Positions 1 to 7,191 of a stretch of DNA of 9,156 bases are shown in pieces (position 1 is the first letter of the stretch; every line of letters starts with the position of its first letter). The position numbers and the translations under genes were made by a program. The notes below the pieces were generated by a model. That model made no database searches, was not told the DNA's origin, and saw nothing but the letters and a program-made list of their open reading frames with translations. This stretch comes from an uncultured Alphaproteobacteria bacterium (lineage in GTDB: Bacteria; Pseudomonadota; Alphaproteobacteria; RF32; CAG-239), in assembly GCA_946618745.1 (NCBI GenBank), contig CAMOLN010000021.1:1-9156 (forward strand). The letters run 5' to 3'.

Positions 1-1
1 A

Positions 2-925
2 AAAGCTCTTGCCGGCGCCACCAAAGGTGCAGTGATTTATGCTGTAAAACGCATTTCTGATCAAAAAGGAATAGATAAATTTTCTGAAATGAATGATGAT
101 CAGATTATCAACTTCATCAAAGAAACTTCCGTCAGTGATGAGATAACTTCCTCCAACCGCTATGCAGCGAATTTACATTTAATTGTCAATATGGATTTGT
201 TGCAAACTTATATGAGTGAACGAGAAATTAATTTTTCTGATCAAATAAATCCAACCATCACTATAATCCCTTTGTTCAGCGAATTTACCGGTGACACTCC
301 TAAACTTTGGGAACTGGATAATCCGTGGAAACAAGCATGGGATAATTATTCATTGCCCGACAATTCGATAATTAATGTTATTAAAGACACCTCAAGTAAC
401 ATATCAACATTATCCGCTCAACAAGCTTACAATAATGATCTTCCGGCATTGCAGGAAATCAAATCTCTTACCAACGCTGATGATGTTTATGTTTTGTCGG
501 CAACTTATAATGGCATTGAAGGTCTGAATGTTGATATATCTTCCCTATCTGGATATCGAAATAATCTATCAATAGAAGGTGTTAAATCTTCAGGCACTGA
601 ATTATTTAACAATGCTATTGAACAAATTATTCCTCTATTAGAAGAACAGGTATTATCATCAAAAAACGATTCTCTAAACTCATCTGAAGAAATTACCGTA
701 CTGTTTCCTTTTGCCGAACTCGGAGATTGGGTTGCCGCTGAGCAAAAAATCAAATCGTTAGCTGAAGTTACCGATCTGCAAATTCAAGCTTTTTCACCCG
801 GAAAAGCACAGTTTATCGTGCATTATCGCGGTGATAGAGAAGATTTGATGCGCTCATTTAAGTCTGCCGGCTATACCTTAGAAGACAGCGGCAATTATAT
901 GATACTAAGTTATACCGGAGATTAA
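2..925 (+). CDS. DUF2066 domain protein, 5' end outside window
   Basis: The reading frame is open from base 2 to a TAA at 923-925. The first usable start inside the window is a GTG at 32, but the frame upstream of it reads KALAGATKGA with no stop, so the gene almost certainly begins outside the window. The visible part is about 307 residues. The segment with RYAANLHLIVNMDLLQTYM looks like the beta-rich core of DUF2066 proteins, which are predicted envelope proteins of unknown function. A second beta-rich segment near the C-terminus (from EEITVLFPFAELGDW to the end) may be a repeat-like module. No membrane helix is visible in the part present. It lies two bases before an AI-2E family permease, an arrangement I recall from alphaproteobacteria, so the two are probably co-transcribed. 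Family assignment is from remembered sequence character, not a search. Confidence 0.7.
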   Translation, partial: KALAGATKGAVIYAVKRISDQKGIDKFSEMNDDQIINFIKETSVSDEITSSNRYAANLHLIVNMDLLQTYMSEREINFSDQINPTITIIPLFSEFTGDTPKLWELDNPWKQAWDNYSLPDNSIINVIKDTSSNISTLSAQQAYNNDLPALQEIKSLTNADDVYVLSATYNGIEGLNVDISSLSGYRNNLSIEGVKSSGTELFNNAIEQIIPLLEEQVLSSKNDSLNSSEEITVLFPFAELGDWVAAEQKIKSLAEVTDLQIQAFSPGKAQFIVHYRGDREDLMRSFKSAGYTLEDSGNYMILSYTGD

Positions 926-927
926 TC

Positions 928-1986
928 ATGCCTCAAATTTCTCGCAACAATCCAACCTTTTGGGTGGTTATTTTTACTGTCCTTATATTATTTACATACT
1001 TGCTTCGCTCGATTCTTCTTCCTTTCGCTTTAGGCGGACTTATCGGCTATTTATTTAATCCTCTGGTTGATAAATTTACTAAATTAAAAATCAATCGCAC
1101 GACATCTTCTTGCTTGGTTATGCTACTTATTATCATTATTGCTTTACCGACTTTTTTGGCTTTATGTTATTTTGCCGAAGCTCAAATCAAAACTTTTGCA
1201 ACATCTGCACCTCATTACATCAGTTCTTTGACGGCAAAAATATCCCCGTTAATTACCACATTGCAAGAAAACTTTCCCTCCTTAAGCAAAGAAACGCTTA
1301 TGGAATATTTACAAAATAATCTTTCCCAAACCACTAAATTCATCGGTAAAATTTTACAAAAGATTATCAGTGGAAGTTTTGCTTTCTTTAACATAATATC
1401 TTTGCTTTTAATTACACCGATTGTTGCTTTTTATATGTTGCGAGATTGGCCGTCGTTCATACATCACATGGATGACTTAACCCCGAAATCAGCTCGAAAA
1501 GATGTTCGCGAACAAGCTAAAGCTATTGACCGCATTATCTCGTCATTTATCCGCGGACAAATCAGTGTCTGCCTGATATTAGGTGCTTTTTATGCTGTCG
1601 GCTTAAGTATCATCGGGCTGGATTTAGGTTTGTTGGTCGGATTGATTGCCGGCATAATTTCTTTTATTCCCTATGTCGGATCTATTACCGGATTCGTTCT
1701 GAGCATAGCTTTAGCTTTTGCTCAATTTGACAGCATTACCCCCATAATCGCAGTAGTTGCCGTTTTCGCTGTCGGACAATTTCTTGAGGGTAATTTTTTA
1801 ACTCCTAAATTAGTAGGCGATTCGATAGGACTTCATCCTTTATGGGTAATGTTTGCTTTATTAGCCGGAGGAGTTTTGCTGGGTTTCTTAGGCTTAATGA
1901 TAGCTGTTCCTCTAGCCGCTGTTATCGGAGTATTAACTCGTTATGCCATAACCAAATATAAGAAAAGCTCTATATATAAAAATTAA
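928..1986 (+). CDS. AI-2E family transporter / PerM-type permease
   Basis: This 352-residue polytopic inner-membrane protein matches the AI-2E transporter (PerM/TqsA/YtvI) family in length and layout. An N-terminal helical pair (about 11-45) ends in the family-typical segment LLPFALGGLIGYLFNPLVDK. A helix follows at 60-82, then a variable region at 85-150 and a helix at 152-171. The conserved cytoplasmic stretch covers 185-210 (ARKDVREQAKAIDRIISSFI). The C-terminal helical block carries IISFIPYVGS (about 244-252), GNFLTPKLVG (288-297) and a final hydrophobic pair up to 340. Substrates differ across the family (AI-2 export for TqsA, Na+/H+ antiport for some), so no substrate is assigned. The ATG at 928 is preceded by GGAG in the end of the upstream gene, which supports this start and translation from a shared transcript. 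It converges with the methyltransferase gene with only four bases between stop codons. Confidence 0.9.
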   Translation: MPQISRNNPTFWVVIFTVLILFTYLLRSILLPFALGGLIGYLFNPLVDKFTKLKINRTTSSCLVMLLIIIIALPTFLALCYFAEAQIKTFATSAPHYISSLTAKISPLITTLQENFPSLSKETLMEYLQNNLSQTTKFIGKILQKIISGSFAFFNIISLLLITPIVAFYMLRDWPSFIHHMDDLTPKSARKDVREQAKAIDRIISSFIRGQISVCLILGAFYAVGLSIIGLDLGLLVGLIAGIISFIPYVGSITGFVLSIALAFAQFDSITPIIAVVAVFAVGQFLEGNFLTPKLVGDSIGLHPLWVMFALLAGGVLLGFLGLMIAVPLAAVIGVLTRYAITKYKKSSIYKN

Positions 1987-1990
1987 ACGG

Positions 1991-2680
1991 CTATTTGTTA
2001 CTGTTATAAAGTTTTTTACGCTCACTTCGTTTTTTCCCCCATAAGTTGCCGATACCATTGGCAGGTTGCCATTTTTGACGCAGCGGAAAATTAAAATTGC
2101 GTCGAAAAAAAATCGAAGTTGCTTTAGTAAAATTATTCATCGGACAACATCCGTAAAAATCAACTTGCAATAATCCGGCATTTTTTAATAATTCTACTAA
2201 TCTTTGATAATCTGCCGAATTATTCACTCTATCGCTGTCATCAACAATAATAATCCCATCGACAGACAAATATTGCAAAGCCCTTTGTGCACATTGCCAA
2301 CGTCTTTTACCATCTATAATTATTACATCATACTTTTCGTTCAGGGAATTCTCATAACTTTCATTTTCTTCCCGCAACAGTATTTCCAGATTCTCATAAT
2401 CAAATTCATTATTCCATTTATCAAACCATTGTTTGTTATTTTCTATTGCCTTTACATCTTTTGCTCTTTGTGCCCAAAAAGCACAGGAATATCCGCAACC
2501 GAACTCCCATATTTTTTTCTCGCTATAATCAAACTGCTTCAGATATTCTATTGCCGGATAAGTATACCATGGCAGAGGATTGCCGTTTTTATCAATACTT
2601 TTTTGTTCGTCAATAGTGCGGGCAATTCCGAATTCATCTCGCCATAAATCTATAAATTTTTCAAATTTAGAACTATTCAT
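1991..2680 (-). CDS. Class I SAM-dependent methyltransferase-like protein
   Basis: This is a soluble protein of about 229 residues with a Rossmann-type methyltransferase pattern. The glycine-rich motif I is IWEFGCGYS, a GxG loop with E-F-G-C-G in place of the usual D/E-x-G-x-G. An acidic residue follows at the end of the next strand (VKAIENN), then YDVIIIDGKRR, and later GIIIVDDSDR as the next strand and acidic loop. This fits class I SAM-methyltransferases of the kind scattered through polysaccharide loci; the acceptor substrate cannot be read from the sequence. A GTG at 2707 is in frame, but the ATG at 2680 is preferred because GGGTGA lies about eight bases upstream of it. The gene stands alone, convergent with the permease and divergent from the DUF378 gene. 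It could modify glycans made by the nearby operon, which is inference. A degenerate, non-catalytic Rossmann protein is the alternative. Confidence 0.65.
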   Translation of the reverse strand: MNSSKFEKFIDLWRDEFGIARTIDEQKSIDKNGNPLPWYTYPAIEYLKQFDYSEKKIWEFGCGYSCAFWAQRAKDVKAIENNKQWFDKWNNEFDYENLEILLREENESYENSLNEKYDVIIIDGKRRWQCAQRALQYLSVDGIIIVDDSDRVNNSADYQRLVELLKNAGLLQVDFYGCCPMNNFTKATSIFFRRNFNFPLRQKWQPANGIGNLWGKKRSERKKLYNSNK

Positions 2681-2694
2681 TATATTTTCACCCG

Positions 2695-2724
2695 TTGAAA
2701 AAAACACTGCATTACATATATCAT
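2695..2724 (+). promoter_or_regulatory. Predicted sigma70-type promoter for the DUF378 gene
   Basis: TTGAAA (2695-2700) and TATCAT (2719-2724) are each one base away from the sigma70 -35 and -10 consensus and are 18 bases apart. Transcription would start near 2731, about 27 bases before the ATG at 2758. The element overlaps the 5' leader of the divergent methyltransferase gene, so the two transcription units share this intergenic region. Predicted by eye only. Confidence 0.45.
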
Positions 2725-2757
2725 AAAAGCATTTAAAAATAAACAGGAGATTTTATC

Positions 2758-2979
2758 ATGGCAAACGGATTACGCACTACATCACTTGTTTTAACAATTA
2801 TCGGCGGCCTGAATTGGGGCTTGGTCGGATTATTTGATTTCGATTTAGTAGCCTATCTTTTCGGTGCCATGAGCATGCTCAGCCGTATAGTATATGTTTT
2901 GGTAGCTCTGTCAGCTATCACTTTGGCATTTGTGCCGTCATGCTCGCTCAAAGAAGTAATTGAACACAAAATGAACTGA
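2758..2979 (+). CDS. DUF378 family small membrane protein
   Basis: This 73-residue protein has two predicted membrane helices, roughly residues 7-28 and 39-62, joined by a short loop. The pattern TIIGGLNWGLVGLFDFDLV followed by AYLFG is the hallmark of DUF378 (YuzA-like) proteins, and the length is normal for that family. The family has no established function; it is found in many bacteria as an inner-membrane protein of 60-80 residues. AGGAGA ends about eight bases before the ATG, a good ribosome binding site. The gene has its own predicted promoter upstream and a strong terminator starting 12 bases after its stop, so it is probably a single-gene transcript. Confidence 0.85.
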   Translation: MANGLRTTSLVLTIIGGLNWGLVGLFDFDLVAYLFGAMSMLSRIVYVLVALSAITLAFVPSCSLKEVIEHKMN

Positions 2980-2990
2980 ATCTAATCATA

Positions 2991-3031
2991 AAAAACAACT
3001 CCGGCAAATCAAAGCCGGAGTTGTTTTTTTA
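2991..3031. terminator. Bidirectional intrinsic terminator
   Basis: AAAAACAACTCCGGC (2991-3005) pairs perfectly with GCCGGAGTTGTTTTT (3014-3028) across an eight-base loop. A T-tract follows on the plus strand and a matching T-tract on the minus strand. It sits between the stop of the DUF378 gene and the stop of the acyltransferase gene (3029-3031), whose stop codon directly abuts the stem. It should terminate both converging transcripts. Confidence 0.9.
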
Positions 3032-3646
3032 TTTCTTTTGCGAATATGAAGCAACATAATCTTTAATCATTTTTACATCCCAATTAACATTATGTTTGAC
3101 AATTTTGGCAGGATTACCCGCAATCACACAATTAGTTTCTAAAAAGCTCTTGGTTACAACACTTCCCATACCTATAATATTATTTTCAGCAATAGTAACC
3201 CCTTTACAAATTTTCACCCCGCAACCTATCCACACATGATCTTTTATTTCAATCGGCTTCGGCATATTACAAATATTCCCGGCTTCATCCAAAATTGTAT
3301 GACAATCCGCTGCCATAAATTCTATATCCCAAGATATAGCACAATTTTTACCTATTTTAACTTGTGCATTATCATCATCTAACCAAATTTTAACATCATT
3401 AGTATAAGAAGTTTTATCAATTGAATAAAAACAATTTGAACGCAATGAACATATTGTATTATCACGAACTACTGCTGTAGAATTATCACCATGAAAAGTT
3501 ACTTTAACATTTTTAACCTTTTCATCATAAATCCTCAGAACATTATTTTTCCCCTCAAATAAAACTTGTAATCCTTTTATTCTATGTTTTAATACTTCTT
3601 CTCTGCCATCTGGTAATATTTGCAAGATTTTATTATCAGGATTCAT
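3029..3646 (-). CDS. Hexapeptide-repeat (LbH) O-acyltransferase
   Basis: This 205-residue protein has a left-handed beta-helix acyltransferase C-terminal half. Imperfect hexapeptide turns appear from about residue 95 onward: VKIGKNCAISWD, then VWIGCGVKICKGVTIAENNIIG and MGSVVTKSF. It ends with the typical CVIAGNPAKIVK (173-184). His116 in AADCHTI sits where related sugar O-acetyltransferases (WbbJ/NeuD/MaaA-like) carry the catalytic histidine. The N-terminal 90 residues are beta-rich and probably form an irregular extension of the helix. The likely reaction is acetyl-CoA-dependent O-acetylation of a sugar in a surface polysaccharide. The ATG at 3646 is the only reasonable start, although no clear ribosome binding site precedes it. 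It lies 118 bases downstream of the pyruvyl-transferase fusion on the same strand and ends at a strong terminator, so it is probably the last gene of that operon or has its own weak promoter in the gap. Confidence 0.85.
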   Translation of the reverse strand: MNPDNKILQILPDGREEVLKHRIKGLQVLFEGKNNVLRIYDEKVKNVKVTFHGDNSTAVVRDNTICSLRSNCFYSIDKTSYTNDVKIWLDDDNAQVKIGKNCAISWDIEFMAADCHTILDEAGNICNMPKPIEIKDHVWIGCGVKICKGVTIAENNIIGMGSVVTKSFLETNCVIAGNPAKIVKHNVNWDVKMIKDYVASYSQKK

Positions 3647-3764
3647 AACATATAAATATTTACTTTTGAATTTATTTTTATTTTTCTTTGATAAAATCGA
3701 ACATTAAACAAATTTCATTAACACTTGCTTTAATCTATACATATCAAAATTCCCCATCAATACA

Positions 3765-6098
3765 TTAAACTGTTTTCAACAATTTGATATTCATTTTTAT
3801 ATCTTTATACTTTTGCTTATATTCTTTGCGCTTCTCACCTATACTGCACCGATAAAGCCAATGATATTTAATTCTTTGCCTTTCCAATTCCTTAATTTGC
3901 AACCAATCAGTCTCTGTTCGTTGCTGTTTAGATAATTTATATTTTAGAATTCCCAATATATCAATGTCATCATCAGCAACCTTCTCCCGTGTTAAGGCAT
4001 TTTTTAGCCATTGTAAGCTCTGTTCTCTTTTATCTTCAATAACATGATTAATATTTTTAAAATCAATTTCTTCAAACAAATTTTTCCCATCTTCAATCTC
4101 CGAACTGTCTAAAATATACTTTTCATCAATATTAAACATCTTAAATAATGACTTTAATCTGCTGTATCCGCGTTTTTTGTTTGCAATGCAAATAAACGAC
4201 TTATTAAATATCAAAGCAAAACAAACTCCATGAAAACTATCCGTAATAAAAAAACTACAATTTTTAATCGCAAAAAGCCAATCTTCAACACTGATTTCAC
4301 AATCATTTATCCAGTCTTTCATCTCCACTGCCGCACATTGCGAAAAATGCGTTTTAGCCATCAGCCAAACTTTTTTCGCAACCGCTGATTGATCTAAAAT
4401 ATATGAAGCAATAAAATTTTTTCTATCACCTTTTGCCCTGGTAATTAATTTATCCCATAGTGCCATATTCGGTAAAAAAACCGGATCCAACACATGCACT
4501 GCTTCAACCCCAAACCTATCCCGACAAATATTGACTCCATCATCTTCCCTAACAGAAATATCATCAAATTTTTTAAGATAATATTTAGCAATTTGCGCAT
4601 CCCAATCATTTCCGTTGAAATAATCAAGTCCAAAACTTGCTGCATAAGCAATCTTCTTTTTATTTAAACCGGCAAAGTCTAAATAAAATGTATCATTTTC
4701 ATCATACCAGTCAAAAAAGTCATGTCTCCATACTTGATCTGATCCGACAATAAAAGTATCAGTATAATGATTTAATTTTCGCAAATCATCTCGTTTCACA
4801 AAACAACTTGTCAAATCCAAATATTTATCGGCAAAATCATCTGATAAACTACCACTGAATTTTTTCTTAAAAGGTTGCAATATATAATTTATAACTCTGG
4901 GAACATATCCCATACTTTTAATTGTTTCCTGTAATGCATAGCATGTCAATAAAGCCCCATAATTATTACTACACCACAAATTCAAAATAGCGCAATCATA
5001 TTTTTGCCCTAAGGCTATATCTACATTTTCTTCTAAGGACATTTTATCCAACCTTTCAAAAAATTCTTTCCTCCCCTTATGTGCTTTTGATGACATTACC
5101 AAACAAGGATTCCCTTCAATTGCATATTTTATTGGCACATTACGCCATACCTTGGTTTGTTTTTTTATTGCCTTGATATATTTTTTTCCCTTCGCCGAAT
5201 TCGGCAAAACCAATGATATTCCTTTACCATCATTTAATTTTTTAGAATATCTATCAATCCCCCAAAAATCACCTAAAGTTATATCTCCCTGCCTGGGAAA
5301 TTTAGCAAACTGACAATTGGTGCACGCCTCACGCAAACATAAATTATTTAAGAAAGCTTGCATAAAAACATCTTTGTCCGCCAAACAAGTATAACGGCTG
5401 TTTGTCGTAGTTGTCGTTATTATCAAATACGGATTCCATCCCTGTATTTTATCCCTAAAATTTGTATTTATAACTTTTTCTTCATTCTCAAATGGTAAAT
5501 CTTTTAGATATTTTTTATAAACTTTGGATGACGGCACACCGTGACATACTAAATCAATCGTCAGCAAATTATCATATTCTCTCCCCAAATAGGCATTTAA
5601 TCCTGCAACTTGACAAGGTGTTCCTGAAAATAAAATCTTTTTGCCGATATCTAATAATTTTTTTATCGCTAAATACACCTTGCCGACATCACTCTGCAAA
5701 TACTTCGAACCTTTAATCTTTGGTAAATCTTTGATATCTGAAATAATAATGTGCTCAACTAAATTATCATTATTCCATGCGGCACCGCACACACATCCGC
5801 CATTTTTTAAAATATATTCAGCCAATAGCGGAAAAATTGCACCGGAAGAACTCTGATATCGCAAATCATCATCAGCAGCCATTGCCAAGCACTCTGGGGT
5901 TGCTGCATTTTTCTCAACCGTATTTTCAACCGGACATACTTTATAGCATAACCCGCAATTAACACATTTATTTTCCTCAATACTTGGATATAAAAAACCT
6001 TCATCATTGGCTTTCATAACTATCGCTTCACGCGGACATATATTGCAACACGAAGCACAACCGGTGCAATTTCTCACCTCATCGATTCGCTGTTCCAT
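3765..6098 (-). CDS. Fusion: 2x[4Fe-4S] ferredoxin / FrhB-like domain / polysaccharide pyruvyl transferase
   Basis: This 777-residue protein joins three modules. Residues 11-21 and 45-55 carry two CxxCxxCxxxCP motifs (C11/C14/C17/C21 and C45/C48/C51/C55), predicted to bind two [4Fe-4S] clusters. About 68-345 is the domain shared with the coenzyme F420 hydrogenase/dehydrogenase beta subunit, with SSSGAIFP, FSGTPCQVAGL (157-167), DLVCHGVPS (182-190) and extra cysteines at 254, 259 and 262 before GDITLGDFWG. About 366-690 is a polysaccharide pyruvyl transferase domain (CsaB/WcaK-like): ILNLWCSNNYGALLTCYALQ, TFIVGSDQVWR (448-457) and ITDSFHGVCFALI (618-630). No signal peptide or membrane helix is seen. 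The C-terminal 75 residues are charged and probably helical. The pyruvyl domain should act on a glycan precursor in the cytoplasm; the redox domain's job is unknown. The gene starts one base inside the GT8 gene (TAATG), indicating translational coupling. The two halves also occur as separate neighbouring genes in anaerobes. Confidence 0.9.
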   Translation of the reverse strand: MEQRIDEVRNCTGCASCCNICPREAIVMKANDEGFLYPSIEENKCVNCGLCYKVCPVENTVEKNAATPECLAMAADDDLRYQSSSGAIFPLLAEYILKNGGCVCGAAWNNDNLVEHIIISDIKDLPKIKGSKYLQSDVGKVYLAIKKLLDIGKKILFSGTPCQVAGLNAYLGREYDNLLTIDLVCHGVPSSKVYKKYLKDLPFENEEKVINTNFRDKIQGWNPYLIITTTTTNSRYTCLADKDVFMQAFLNNLCLREACTNCQFAKFPRQGDITLGDFWGIDRYSKKLNDGKGISLVLPNSAKGKKYIKAIKKQTKVWRNVPIKYAIEGNPCLVMSSKAHKGRKEFFERLDKMSLEENVDIALGQKYDCAILNLWCSNNYGALLTCYALQETIKSMGYVPRVINYILQPFKKKFSGSLSDDFADKYLDLTSCFVKRDDLRKLNHYTDTFIVGSDQVWRHDFFDWYDENDTFYLDFAGLNKKKIAYAASFGLDYFNGNDWDAQIAKYYLKKFDDISVREDDGVNICRDRFGVEAVHVLDPVFLPNMALWDKLITRAKGDRKNFIASYILDQSAVAKKVWLMAKTHFSQCAAVEMKDWINDCEISVEDWLFAIKNCSFFITDSFHGVCFALIFNKSFICIANKKRGYSRLKSLFKMFNIDEKYILDSSEIEDGKNLFEEIDFKNINHVIEDKREQSLQWLKNALTREKVADDDIDILGILKYKLSKQQRTETDWLQIKELERQRIKYHWLYRCSIGEKRKEYKQKYKDIKMNIKLLKTV

Positions 6099-7078
6099 TA
6101 TTTTTTTCTCTTCCGTATTTTTAACAACATTACCCCAAAAACATAAAACTTTCTGATATCACCGATTTTTTTCTTGGCAAAAACCGGCACCCCCATCAAT
6201 CGCCATGATTTTATATCATCTTGGCGACTATACGAATATAGCCATGCCCACAACATCCGATAAAATCTTTCTTTTTTGATTTTTGTAATCGCATCTTGCC
6301 AAGATGTATTGACCAAAACCTGCCAATAATATTTCTCCAAAGGATGTTTATGCACTCCCCATGGTTTCAATGCCGTGGTATAGTGCAATATTGCAATCTG
6401 ATTAATCTCATCATTAATCAACTTAATATTAGCACTTTGGAGCGGATGCGCTTGCGCATTGTATATAAAATCAAATTCTTTTATCAAATCTTGACATTGC
6501 ATATTGATAATATCTTGATCGGGACAAAATAGTTTCTGCTTATTTTCGGCCAAAGCCTGCATCAATCGCGCCGTCAAACCGACCTCTCGACATTTTTTTA
6601 TATCAAACAACATTACACCGGAATTATAATAATTCTCCACCCCTAACCTTTTCTCACATTCCTTGTAATTATAATTTTTTATCATTCCGATAGCTTTACC
6701 CGACATATCTGCAAAATAAAACTGCCGCAAATTCTTCAATACCACCAAATCAACATCTAAGTATAATACTCTCTCTTTGTCCGTTAACAGTTCCGGTATA
6801 ACAAAACGATTAAACATCGCTGCCGTTATATAGCTATTTTTATCTAATTCATAGTTATTGAATACCGTCTCATTTATCGGCGCAAACACAATTTCCGTTT
6901 TTTCATTTGCCAATGTGAGAATTTTTTGCTTATTTTCAGCCGATATACCTGAATCTAATATATGTATGTGTAAATCACTGTCATTATGTTGTAATATTAG
7001 CGATTTAAGCGTTACCCCTAAATGTTGAGCATATTTATCATCACTGCTCAAGCAAATATTCATACCTTCATTTTCCAT
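6098..7078 (-). CDS. GT8 family glycosyltransferase (WaaJ/GspA-like)
   Basis: This is a cytoplasmic or membrane-associated retaining glycosyltransferase of 326 residues. It opens with MNICLSSDDKYAQHLGVTLKS, the GT8 nucleotide-sugar binding start. It has the DVD metal-binding motif in LYLDVDLVVLKN (108-110), NSGVMLFD (152-159), PDQDIIN (186-192) and the C-terminal HYTTALKPW (232-240), which supplies the second metal-binding histidine. The family transfers galactose or glucose from UDP-sugars to lipopolysaccharide or other glycans; the exact sugar is not readable. The C-terminal 60 residues are rich in lysine, arginine and aromatics, as in membrane-docking tails of this family. A TTG at 7096 is in frame, but the ATG at 7078 is chosen because AAGGA lies six to seven bases upstream. 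It is the first gene of the glycan operon, downstream of a terminator-bearing RNA gene, and its stop overlaps the next gene's start. Confidence 0.9.
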   Translation of the reverse strand: MENEGMNICLSSDDKYAQHLGVTLKSLILQHNDSDLHIHILDSGISAENKQKILTLANEKTEIVFAPINETVFNNYELDKNSYITAAMFNRFVIPELLTDKERVLYLDVDLVVLKNLRQFYFADMSGKAIGMIKNYNYKECEKRLGVENYYNSGVMLFDIKKCREVGLTARLMQALAENKQKLFCPDQDIINMQCQDLIKEFDFIYNAQAHPLQSANIKLINDEINQIAILHYTTALKPWGVHKHPLEKYYWQVLVNTSWQDAITKIKKERFYRMLWAWLYSYSRQDDIKSWRLMGVPVFAKKKIGDIRKFYVFGVMLLKIRKRKK

Positions 7079-7137
7079 CACAACTTCCTTTTCCAATTAA
7101 TTAATACAACTTAAAAGCGAATAAATAAATATTTTCT

Positions 7138-7169
7138 ACTTTACATATAAATTTTAAAAAGTAAAGCAA
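7138..7169 (-). promoter_or_regulatory. Possible promoter of the glycan operon
   Basis: On the minus strand, TTTACT (7160-7165), or TTGCTT (7164-7169) overlapping it, stands as a -35 candidate upstream of TAAAGT (7138-7143), with a 16-base spacer in the first pairing. This falls just past the T-tract of the RNA gene's terminator and about 60 bases before the GT8 start codon. The same TTTGCTTTACTTTTT sequence lies at the corresponding place upstream of the RNA gene. The -10 is weak, so this is a tentative call. Confidence 0.35.
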
Positions 7170-7174
7170 AAAAA
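7156..7174. repeat. 19-bp direct repeat, copy 1
   Basis: AAAAAGTAAAGCAAAAAAA occurs here and again at 7381-7399 in the same orientation. The two copies bracket the RNA gene. Read on the minus strand, each is a T-tract followed by TTTGCTTTACTTTTT, so this copy combines the terminator T-tract of the RNA gene with the candidate -35 region for the glycan operon. Confidence 0.8.
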
Positions 7175-7191
7175 AGCCGCCCGGAGGCGAC
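7168..7191 (-). terminator. Intrinsic terminator of the structured RNA
   Basis: On the minus strand GTCGCC-TCCG-GGCGGC (7191 down to 7176) forms a six-pair GC-rich stem with one G-T pair, closed by a TCCG tetraloop. Eight T follow (7175 down to 7168). This is a textbook factor-independent terminator. The left arm can also pair with upstream sequence in the RNA: the GGCGGC near 7249-7254, and the GAGGTG of 7350-7345. Confidence 0.85.

Noticed and set aside
2204..2647. A 147-codon plus-strand frame antisense to the methyltransferase gene
   Set aside because: The opposite strand carries recognisable methyltransferase motifs; this frame is rich in Ile, Phe and Tyr as expected from reading an AT-rich gene backwards.
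3704..3757. A 17-codon minus-strand reading frame (MGNFDMYRLKQVLMKFV) in the gap between the fusion gene and the acyltransferase gene
   Set aside because: It is too short, has no ribosome binding site and no recognisable motif; it is consistent with chance in AT-rich spacer DNA.
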